Shown here piece by piece: positions 1-4,638 of a DNA stretch of 5,183 nucleotides. The notes beneath the pieces are model-generated. The model made no database searches. It saw nothing but the letters and a program-made list of their open reading frames with translations, and was not told the origin of the DNA. The stretch's first letter is position 1; each line of letters begins with the position of its first letter. The DNA comes from an uncultured Eggerthellaceae bacterium. Its GTDB lineage: Bacteria > Actinomycetota > Coriobacteriia > Coriobacteriales > Eggerthellaceae. The position numbers were made by a program, and so were the translations under genes. Location of the stretch: positions 1 to 5,183 of the forward strand of contig CAKTXN010000121.1 in the NCBI GenBank assembly GCA_934630905.1. The letters are read 5' to 3'.

Positions 1-1085
1 AAGCTTCCAAGGGCAGTGTGCAAGAAGTTGATAAGCGACGAAGCGGCTCCGGTGTCGTCGTCTTGCTGAGAAAGCAGAATGTTCGTGCTGTAGGGGCGAA
101 CGCAAGCCTGCATTACGGCAAATATCAGGAACGTTACGCAAAACAGCGTTGGGGAAATCTGCCCCATGCAAAGCATGGCCACGCCGCTTAAGCCGGCGAT
201 GGTCAAAATAATGTTCGTGAAGCGACGCGCGTTCATGAATTTCTGCGCTACCAGCCAGATAAACGGACCAAGCGCCGTGAGAAGCGCGGCGATAGCAAAA
301 TACAGGCTGTAGCCCATTTCATCCAATCCGAAAAAGTCGATATACACGTAAGACGCCACGGCGATATACGCCATAAACGGCAAGTTGAACATGCCCACGA
401 TTAGCAGAAACGAGGTAAACCCCTTGTTTTTTGCCACCACGCCCAAATTACAAAGGCTGCCCAGCACGCTACCCTGGTAGCGTTCGTTCTCTGGCAGCGT
501 TTCCTTGAACAAGACGGTTAGCACGAAGCAGAGAGCGCCTACTGCGGCAAGAACCCAAAACGTTACGCGCCAGTCGGCAACGCGCACGATGAATGCGCCC
601 ACAACGGGCGCCAGAACTGGACCTATTACGAACATGACTTGCACAACAGACAGCACGGCTTCGCGTCGCTCGGCGCAAAACGCGTCTTTCACCACTGCCG
701 TGGACACCGCGCTCACTGCACCTGCACCCAGCGCTTCCACCACGCGAAAGGCAATGAGCGCCCAAATCGACGTTGCCATTGCGCATAACGCGCTGCCCGC
801 CGTATACACTGCCATTCCTCCCATAAGGATCGGGCGGCGCCCATGTTTATCCGAGATGGGACCGAAAATGAGAAGACCCACAGAGAAAAACAGGTAGTAC
901 CCCACCAGCGTTAAATTCACGGTGGAGGCATTTGTGTTGAAGTGGTCAGTCATGTGCGGCACCGCCGGTGTGTACATATCCAGCGACAACGGCGTAATCA
1001 GGCTAGCAACAACCAGCAGTATTAACAGGCCGAATATGCCCAAGCGCGGTTGTGGCGCAACAAGCCAGCTATTCAACTTTTTCAA
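1..1085 (-). CDS. MFS drug-efflux transporter, Bcr/CflA-like (DHA1), 3' end cut off by the window edge
   Basis: An inner-membrane proton-driven exporter of the major facilitator superfamily. Family members expel drugs such as bicyclomycin, chloramphenicol or sulfonamides; the substrate here cannot be read from sequence. 361 residues are visible. Residues 34-43 read SLDMYTPAVP at the end of helix 1, the typical Bcr/CflA motif with the membrane Asp (D36). Residues 75-85 (GPISDKHGRRP) are MFS motif A in the loop after helix 2. A motif-C-like stretch, IGPVLAPVVGAF, lies in helix 5. Helices 1-10 are recognisable, and the reading stops inside helix 11 (SLINFLHTALGS), so about 40-60 residues including helix 12 are missing. 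The start is TTG at 1085: it has a GGAG ribosome-binding site 6 nt upstream, while the first in-frame ATG (M37) would delete helix 1. The gene stands alone behind its own promoter and inverted-repeat operator. Family call is firm; the substrate is unknown. Confidence 0.9.
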   Translation of the reverse strand, partial: MKKLNSWLVAPQPRLGIFGLLILLVVASLITPLSLDMYTPAVPHMTDHFNTNASTVNLTLVGYYLFFSVGLLIFGPISDKHGRRPILMGGMAVYTAGSALCAMATSIWALIAFRVVEALGAGAVSAVSTAVVKDAFCAERREAVLSVVQVMFVIGPVLAPVVGAFIVRVADWRVTFWVLAAVGALCFVLTVLFKETLPENERYQGSVLGSLCNLGVVAKNKGFTSFLLIVGMFNLPFMAYIAVASYVYIDFFGLDEMGYSLYFAIAALLTALGPFIWLVAQKFMNARRFTNIILTIAGLSGVAMLCMGQISPTLFCVTFLIFAVMQACVRPYSTNILLSQQDDDTGAASSLINFLHTALGS

Positions 1086-1091
1086 AATTAT

Positions 1092-1095
1092 CTCC
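1092..1095 (-). promoter_or_regulatory. Shine-Dalgarno GGAG that decides a TTG start for the MFS gene
   Basis: On the minus strand GGAG is followed by ATAATT and then TTG (1085-1083), a spacing of 6 nt. A second in-frame TTG at 1076 would be 15 nt away, and the first ATG lies after transmembrane helix 1. The TTG at 1085 is therefore the best start. Confidence 0.7.
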
Positions 1096-1184
1096 AAAAC
1101 TTTGAGATGGCCCAATGTGGGATTGCAGAAACATTTAAAATAGCGCAATGGGCTTCTGCCGGCGCGCCGTTTTGAAAACTGAGC

Positions 1185-1236
1185 ATTATATCCACGAGTC
1201 TGCAACTAAATGTAGACAATCGCTGCCTTTTGTCAA
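1185..1236 (-). promoter_or_regulatory. Promoter region of the MFS gene, two alternative readings
   Basis: Reading 1: a perfect -35 TTGACA (1236-1231), a 16-bp spacer and a -10 TACATT (1214-1209, 4 of 6 to consensus). Both boxes lie inside the arms of the inverted repeat. Reading 2: a perfect -10 TATAAT (1190-1185), but the hexamers 17-18 bp upstream (ACATTT, TACATT) are poor -35 boxes, so this promoter would need an activator or would be weak. Either lies upstream of the TTG start and downstream of the slyD terminator, so the MFS gene is probably transcribed on its own. Confidence 0.55.
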
Positions 1237-1243
1237 CATTTAG
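1206..1243. promoter_or_regulatory. 38-bp inverted repeat, probable operator for a transcriptional regulator
   Basis: The left arm CTAAATGTAGACAA (1206-1219) pairs with the right arm TTGTCAACATTTAG (1230-1243) at 13 of 14 positions, around a 10-nt centre. Each arm also contains its own small dyad of the form TGTNNACA. The arms coincide with the TTGACA and TACATT promoter boxes, so a bound dimer or pair of dimers would block RNA polymerase. No regulator gene is in the window, so the protein family cannot be named. Confidence 0.65.
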
Positions 1244-1259
1244 CGTTACTCTTTCAGGC

Positions 1260-1286
1260 GAAAGGGAAAGCGTGAAAGGGAAAGCG
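1260..1286. repeat. Tandem repeat, two copies of a 13-mer
   Basis: GAAAGGGAAAGCG occurs perfectly twice (1260-1272 and 1274-1286), separated by one T, giving a 14-bp period. On the transcribed minus strand it is pyrimidine-rich. It sits between the slyD terminator and the MFS operator. It could be replication slippage or an upstream binding site; nothing in the sequence decides this. Confidence 0.8.
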
Positions 1287-1336
1287 AGAAACAAGAAGGG
1301 CACGGCAACCGAACGGAATCGGAAGCCGCGCCCTTC
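1287..1336 (-). terminator. Intrinsic terminator after the ACP-slyD unit
   Basis: On the minus strand the arm GAAGGGCGCGGC (1336-1325) pairs with GCCGTGCCCTTC (1306-1295). This is a 12-bp stem with one G-U pair, and the loop holds an inner CCGA/TCGG stem. It is followed by TTGTTTCT (1294-1287). The G-U pair becomes an A-C mismatch when read from the plus strand, and no T-run follows on that side, so it works in the minus direction. It lies 87 bp after the FKBP stop codon. Confidence 0.85.
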
Positions 1337-1422
1337 GCATTTGCGGTGTGCATTGCGGATGCACTTGCGACGTCGCGCTATGACGCGCTCGCCGTGCACC
1401 GGCGTGCCAACGCGTTGCGCGA

Positions 1423-1848
1423 TTACTCGGCGCTCAGCAGCGTGATTTCGAAATTCAGCACCTTGCCAGCCATTTCGTGGTTCAAGTCAACGGTAACGGC
1501 TGCATCGGTAATCTCGGCAATGCGTGCCGGAACGGGCTGGCCAAAGTTATCGCGCAGCAGAACCTGGTCGCCAACGTGCATCTCTTCGGGGTTGGGAACC
1601 TGGTCGATGGGGAACTCAATGACCATCGAGGGGTCGGGCATGCCGTAAGCATCTTCGGGCTCAAGACGAACCGTTACGGTTTCGCCAACTTCCATGTTCT
1701 CAACGGCTTTGTCGAAGCCAGGAATCATCATGCCAGCCATGCAGGTGAAGCGCAGCGGCTCGTTGCGGCTGTAGGAAGAATCGAACTCGGTGCCGTCGTC
1801 AAGCGTGCCGCGATAATGTACGGCAACTTTCTTTCCAGAATTGCTCAT
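1423..1848 (-). CDS. slyD: SlyD-type FKBP peptidyl-prolyl cis-trans isomerase/chaperone
   Basis: A cytoplasmic folding helper that isomerises peptide bonds before proline and, through its inserted chaperone domain, holds unfolded chains. The protein has 141 residues. The FKBP half runs from about residue 5 to 68 (VHYRGTLDDGTEFDSS, then MIPGFDKAVENMEVGE and EDAYG). The insert-in-flap chaperone domain spans about 70-120, and the chain returns to the FKBP fold with the family signature NHEMAGKVLNFEI at 123-135. E. coli SlyD is longer, with a His-rich nickel-binding tail; here the chain ends just after the fold, so the nickel role is probably absent and the length resembles SlpA. Residues 36-41 (CMAGMM) replace the more usual G-x-G-type loop. 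The start has only a weak purine-rich site (AAGAAGAGAG, ending 2 nt before the ATG). It lies 33 bp after the ACP stop with no promoter seen between, so the two are probably cotranscribed. The family is certain; SlyD versus SlpA naming is a matter of choice. Confidence 0.92.
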   Translation of the reverse strand: MSNSGKKVAVHYRGTLDDGTEFDSSYSRNEPLRFTCMAGMMIPGFDKAVENMEVGETVTVRLEPEDAYGMPDPSMVIEFPIDQVPNPEEMHVGDQVLLRDNFGQPVPARIAEITDAAVTVDLNHEMAGKVLNFEITLLSAE

Positions 1849-1881
1849 TACTCTCTTCTTTCTGTTTGCGTGGTTTTGCTC

Positions 1882-2100
1882 TTACAGAGTTTCCAGGTAA
1901 TTTACCAGGTCGCCAACGTTTTGCAGACCCTCGGGCTCGCCAAAGTCAATGTCAAGACGATCCTCGAGTTCGGTGATAATCTCAAGTAGATCCAGCGAAT
2001 CAATGCCCAGAGATTCAAACGTCGAATCGCTCTTCACGGATTCGGGGTCGATATCCAGGTTCTCCGCCAAAATGGCTTTCAAAACAGCAAGTTTAGACAT
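1882..2100 (-). CDS. acpP: Acyl carrier protein
   Basis: A small acidic cytoplasmic protein that carries acyl chains on a 4'-phosphopantetheine arm, normally for fatty-acid synthesis. The 72 residues form the usual four-helix layout, with the attachment site at Ser35 in LGIDSLDLLEI (31-41), followed by the acidic helix ELEDRLDIDF that docks partner enzymes. The start is the ATG at 2100: it has GGAAGGA 5 nt upstream, and the translation from there begins MSKLAVLKAIL as expected. An in-frame ATG 39 nt further out (2139) would add an unconserved 13-residue stretch. At 72 residues it is slightly shorter than the usual 75-80. It has GIDSLD instead of the commoner GADSLD, so it may be a secondary carrier rather than the main one. 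No fab or other lipid gene lies next to it. The slyD-like gene follows after 33 bp. The ACP fold is certain, the pathway uncertain. Confidence 0.92.
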   Translation of the reverse strand: MSKLAVLKAILAENLDIDPESVKSDSTFESLGIDSLDLLEIITELEDRLDIDFGEPEGLQNVGDLVNYLETL

Positions 2101-2105
2101 GGTTT

Positions 2106-2112
2106 TCCTTCC
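2106..2112 (-). promoter_or_regulatory. Strong Shine-Dalgarno GGAAGGA for the ACP gene
   Basis: GGAAGGA sits 5 nt before the ATG at 2100 on the minus strand. It fixes the start there rather than at the upstream in-frame ATG at 2139, which has no comparable site. Confidence 0.75.
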
Positions 2113-2137
2113 AGGATTTGTGCTCGTTGCTTCACGC

Positions 2138-2143
2138 ATTGTA
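2138..2143 (-). promoter_or_regulatory. Possible -10 box for the ACP-slyD unit
   Basis: TACAAT on the minus strand matches 5 of 6 consensus positions and would give a leader of about 30 nt. No good TTGACA-like hexamer lies 16-18 bp upstream, so this is a weak or activator-dependent assignment. Confidence 0.35.
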
Positions 2144-2289
2144 CCCGAAAAGCGGTGGGCGCACTGCGCGGCGTGAAATACGATGCAAAAACGTTAAAGA
2201 GCGCGGGCGAAGGGACGCGCTTGTCACGAATGCTTCACGCGGGTGGCACGTATGTGTCACGGACGATGATGTACGTTGCGCGATACGCG

Positions 2290-2413
2290 GGCAACGCCAA
2301 CTGCACCGCGGGGCGTAGGCATCAAGTGATCCGCGCGAGCGTGCAGGCAACGCCGACTGTGCCGCGGGGTGCAGTCGGCGTGAGCAGTGCGGTCATCAAG
2401 CATCCTGCGCGCG
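2290..2413. repeat. Degenerate direct duplication, two units
   Basis: Positions 2290-2313 and 2346-2369 match at 21 of 24 bases (GGCAACGCC, then ACTG, then CCGCGGGG). The similarity continues downstream in both units as CATCAAG (2320-2326 and 2394-2400), an ATCC, then GCGCG. The second unit carries about 18 extra bases between the two blocks, and these form the 3' arm of a hairpin. It lies wholly between genes. Confidence 0.75.
2351..2380. repeat. Strong hairpin inside the second repeat unit
   Basis: CGCCGACTG (2351-2359) pairs perfectly with CAGTCGGCG (2372-2380). On the plus strand two T-G wobbles and two C-G pairs extend the stem to a 4-nt loop; on the minus strand the wobbles become C-A mismatches. 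No T-run follows on either side, so it is not a standard intrinsic terminator, though it could pause polymerase or protect the 3' end of the activase mRNA. Confidence 0.7.
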
Positions 2414-2437
2414 TACGCCCGCATGGAGTCTTGACCA

Positions 2438-3403
2438 CTATTTCTTTACGCGGATTTCGCCTTTTTCGCAGCGGTTGCCCCATGCGTCGATAAGCGTGTC
2501 GTCGCGGTAGACGCACACAATCTCGCAATGATTCGCGCATTTTTGGCAGATGACTTCGCGGGTGCGGAACTCAATGTTGTCAATGTTGAAGTCGAACGGT
2601 TTCCATTGAGGCGTGGGGGAATCTGCCGCCAGAAGCGCGGCTCCGTAAGCGCCCATCAAGTGACCATCGGGGTCAACAAGAACGTTCATGCCCAGGGCGT
2701 CTTCGAACGCCTTCACCACGCCCACGTTCTTGCTTACGCCGCCCTGAAACACCACCGGCGCTGCGATTTTCTTGCCTTTTCCCACGTTGTTCAGGTAATT
2801 TACCGCAACGGCTTTGCACAGGCCCGCAATAATGTCTTCGCGCGGGTAGCCCACTTGGATTTTGTGCACCAGGTCGCTTTCGGCAAACACCGTGCAGCGC
2901 GCCGCAATGCTGGCGGGGTGCTGTGACGTTAACGCAATATCGCCGAACTCTTCCACCGCCACGCCCAAGCGATGCGCTTGGCTGGACAAGAACGAGCCTG
3001 TTCCTGCTGCGCACAACGTGTTCATGGCGTAATCGGTGGCAATGCCGCCATCAATGCAGATGATCTTGGAGTCCTGGCCGCCAATTTCCAGAATAGTGCG
3101 CACATCGGGGTGCAGATGCGTGGTGCCCACGGCGTGCGCGGTGATCTCGTTTTTCACCACGGTTGCGCCCAAGATGGCGCCCACCAAGCGACGTGCCGAA
3201 CCCGTGGTGCCCACAGCCATAACTTCTGCGTTGTATCCGCCTTCTTGCAGCTGTTCGTGCAGCTCATCGGCCACTTTGCGTGCGGCACCAGTGGGGTTGC
3301 CTTCCGTCCAAAGATACGATCGGGCAATAATATTGCGTTGCTCGTCAATAACAACGCCCTTAGTGGAAATGGAACCGGTATCAATTCCCAGAAATGCCTT
3401 CAT
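2438..3403 (-). CDS. BadF/HgdC-family ATPase, activase of a 2-hydroxyacyl-CoA dehydratase-type enzyme
   Basis: A cytoplasmic ASKHA-fold ATPase. In this family a homodimer holds one [4Fe-4S] cluster between its subunits and uses ATP hydrolysis to inject a low-potential electron into a partner enzyme. The 321-residue chain has the first phosphate loop GIDTGSISTKGVV (6-18), GTTGSARR (65-72), EIGGQDSK (106-113) and the second nucleotide segment FQGGVSKN (219-226). The cluster cysteines known from HgdC are present: C131 in NTLCAAGTGSF and C170 in ARCTVFAESD. After the ATPase fold comes a tail of about 40 residues with C286, C289, C293, C297 and C312, ending GNRCEKG. It is absent from minimal HgdC-type activases but, from family knowledge, resembles a stretch in the long fused activase proteins. 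The gene starts 8 bp after the COG3581 gene; that gene's TAG stop is part of the TAGGAG ribosome-binding site, 5 nt from the ATG. Family certain; partner inferred to be the two genes upstream. Confidence 0.93.
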   Translation of the reverse strand: MKAFLGIDTGSISTKGVVIDEQRNIIARSYLWTEGNPTGAARKVADELHEQLQEGGYNAEVMAVGTTGSARRLVGAILGATVVKNEITAHAVGTTHLHPDVRTILEIGGQDSKIICIDGGIATDYAMNTLCAAGTGSFLSSQAHRLGVAVEEFGDIALTSQHPASIAARCTVFAESDLVHKIQVGYPREDIIAGLCKAVAVNYLNNVGKGKKIAAPVVFQGGVSKNVGVVKAFEDALGMNVLVDPDGHLMGAYGAALLAADSPTPQWKPFDFNIDNIEFRTREVICQKCANHCEIVCVYRDDTLIDAWGNRCEKGEIRVKK

Positions 3404-3408
3404 GGTTT

Positions 3409-3414
3409 CTCCTA
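3409..3414 (-). promoter_or_regulatory. Stop codon fused with the Shine-Dalgarno of the activase gene
   Basis: TAGGAG on the minus strand combines the TAG stop of the upstream gene (3414-3412) with GGAG (3412-3409), 5 nt before the activase ATG at 3403. A ribosome ending one gene would be placed to begin the next, which suggests translational coupling. Confidence 0.75.
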
Positions 3415-4638
3415 GCGTGCTTTTCTCATGGCAATCATGTCGTAAAACGCCTCAAGGCGCGTGTCCAGACCCGTGTCGGAGGTCTGCGAATCGTAGCTCA
3501 GGTACAAAATAGGCACGTTGTAGTCGTTGCTGATACGCTGCAACGCGGGCATGACGTCAATCTCGGGGGTGCAGCCCGTTGACTTCATGTGGATGATACC
3601 GTCGAAGCCCTGTTCAGCGTAACGTTTAGCAGCAGCGATGGTGAGCGACGACGTGGGCCCCATGTCGTACTTCGCGTACTCGCTTATGCTTGCGCGCAGG
3701 TTTTTCTCGTTGTAGCGCAAGTTGCGGTTTGTCATGTTCATCATGCGTGCCATGGAAACGCCCATGACCTGCAGTTTGTCCTCGATATGCAAGTTGCTGA
3801 AGGGGTCAACGGCAGTGAAATATTCGCCCACCAGGCCCACGCGAATGGGGTCAACGGGAACGTTTTTCGGCACCTCGTCAAGCGCCTCCAGACCGCGCTT
3901 TTGGGCGGCGTGGAGTTCCGTGCGATTCTTCACGCGGTACATATCGGCCAGGTACGCCTTGCGCACGCGCTTGCATTCGCCGGGGTTCGCTTCGAAACCG
4001 GCGGTTTCCAAGTAGGCATCGTTGAAGCGATCCAGACACTCAATCATTTCAAGCGTCACCATGAATTTGGGGATGGCAACGGGAACCACCAGGTCAGGGT
4101 TGATTCCCTGCTTGCAATATTCAATGTTTTGCTTGGCGGATGTTTCGGCCACTTCCGCAAAGTTCACCATTTGAAACTCGTAGCCCATGTCGCGCAGAAT
4201 GGATTCCTGCAGCTCGCCGTAATAATGCAGACGGCACGGCCCCGAAAACTGCACGAGCGTGTCGGCGCCCCGTTCCAGCGCTTCAATGTAGTCGCCCAAA
4301 ATGTGCTTGAACGGCGCGCAGACATAATCGTTGGAGTTCAGCGTGCCCAGTTCCAGCGATTTGCGCGTTGGTTCGGGGAGTCGCACGAATTCCGCGCTCA
4401 GGCATTCTTCCACGAAGAAGCGAAACGCCACATCGTAGTAACCGTAGCGCATGAATGCCACTTTATGGCGTTCGCCCGACTTCGCCTTGCCACGCTTTGC
4501 GGAGCGGCGCATGCGGTACAGCGGCTCGGGCAAGCTGTGCGAATTCATCACTGACGTGCGCAAATCGCTGTAACGCCGCTTCAGGTTGTCCAGGGCTTCG
4601 CTGGCATTCGCCGGCAATTTCTCCAGGTTATTCGCCAT
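3412..4638 (-). CDS. COG3581-type CoA-dehydratase-like Fe-S protein (HgdB-like)
   Basis: A cytoplasmic protein of the uncharacterised family found with BadF-type activases, often annotated as 2-hydroxyacyl-CoA dehydratase-related or CoA protein activase. The substrate is unknown. It has 408 residues from the ATG at 4638, which has AGGGAGG 8 nt upstream. An in-frame ATG at 4689 would add 17 residues overlapping the previous gene and lacks such a site. A basic N-terminus (about 1-57) leads into HKVAFMRYGYY. Then come three cysteines in conserved-looking contexts: C107 (CAPFKHILGDYIEALERGAD), C135 (SGPCRLHYYGELQ) and C356 (STGCTPEIDVMP), plausible ligands for one [4Fe-4S] cluster as in HgdA/HgdB subunits. 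Residues 375-402 (VPILYLSYDSQTSDTGLDTRLEAFYDMI) resemble the end of the upstream protein. It overlaps that gene by 11 bp and precedes the activase by 8 bp, so all three probably form one complex or reaction cycle. No transmembrane segment is seen. Confidence 0.88.
   Translation of the reverse strand: MANNLEKLPANASEALDNLKRRYSDLRTSVMNSHSLPEPLYRMRRSAKRGKAKSGERHKVAFMRYGYYDVAFRFFVEECLSAEFVRLPEPTRKSLELGTLNSNDYVCAPFKHILGDYIEALERGADTLVQFSGPCRLHYYGELQESILRDMGYEFQMVNFAEVAETSAKQNIEYCKQGINPDLVVPVAIPKFMVTLEMIECLDRFNDAYLETAGFEANPGECKRVRKAYLADMYRVKNRTELHAAQKRGLEALDEVPKNVPVDPIRVGLVGEYFTAVDPFSNLHIEDKLQVMGVSMARMMNMTNRNLRYNEKNLRASISEYAKYDMGPTSSLTIAAAKRYAEQGFDGIIHMKSTGCTPEIDVMPALQRISNDYNVPILYLSYDSQTSDTGLDTRLEAFYDMIAMRKAR

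Larger units (their letters stand above)
1086..1422. other. Intergenic region between the slyD-like gene and the MFS gene (337 bp)
   Basis: No credible coding sequence is present on either strand. From right to left it holds an 86-bp tail after the FKBP stop with no clear signal, an intrinsic terminator (1287-1336), a tandem 14-bp pyrimidine-rich repeat (1260-1286), a 38-bp inverted repeat over promoter elements (1206-1243), a TATAAT box (1185-1190) and an untranslated leader of roughly 90-110 nt depending on the promoter used. The leader contains a 10-bp palindrome CGGCGCGCCG (1160-1169) and two mutually exclusive short stems. Confidence 0.8.
2101..2437. other. Intergenic region between the activase gene and the ACP gene (337 bp)
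   Basis: No reading frame here has a recognisable protein; those that exist are arginine-rich and lack a ribosome-binding site. The right half (2290-2413) is a degenerate duplication with a stable hairpin. The left half (about 2140-2289) shows only a possible ACP -10 box and small incidental repeats. No hairpin with a T-run follows the activase stop codon, so the three-gene operon may end by Rho-dependent termination or read through into the ACP gene. Confidence 0.7.

Noticed and set aside
1..6. AAGCTT (HindIII site) exactly at the left edge
   Set aside because: It might mark the end of a cloned fragment, but the right edge has no such site and one hexamer match at the edge is not proof.
505..897. 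Plus-strand frame of 130 codons inside the MFS gene
   Set aside because: It is antisense to conserved MFS helices and motif A; the Thr/Arg/Ala-rich product is typical of a shadow frame.
1160..1169. 10-bp palindrome CGGCGCGCCG in the MFS leader
   Set aside because: A perfect palindrome without a loop cannot form a useful hairpin at this length, and GC-rich palindromes of this size are expected by chance; no second copy is seen.
1251..1264. CTTTC-AGGC-GAAAG mini-hairpin
   Set aside because: Only five A/T-rich pairs with no T-run after it; the terminator at 1287-1336 already fills this role.
1477..1989. A 170-codon plus-strand frame opposite the slyD-like and ACP genes
   Set aside because: It crosses two well-supported minus-strand genes and the gap between them, and its translation resembles nothing known.
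2351..2380. The strong hairpin as an intrinsic terminator for the activase operon
   Set aside because: No run of T follows it on either strand, and it is about 60 bp after the stop codon; kept only as a structural element.
2155..2493. Possible small genes in the gap between the activase and ACP genes
   Set aside because: The frames on both strands are arginine-rich, run into the activase gene or have no ribosome-binding site, and the repeat structure explains the open frames better.
3589..4554. A 321-codon open frame on the plus strand opposite the COG3581 gene
   Set aside because: It is the antisense shadow of a clearly conserved gene, its product is rich in His, Ala, Val and Phe with no family resemblance, and it has no sensible ribosome-binding site.
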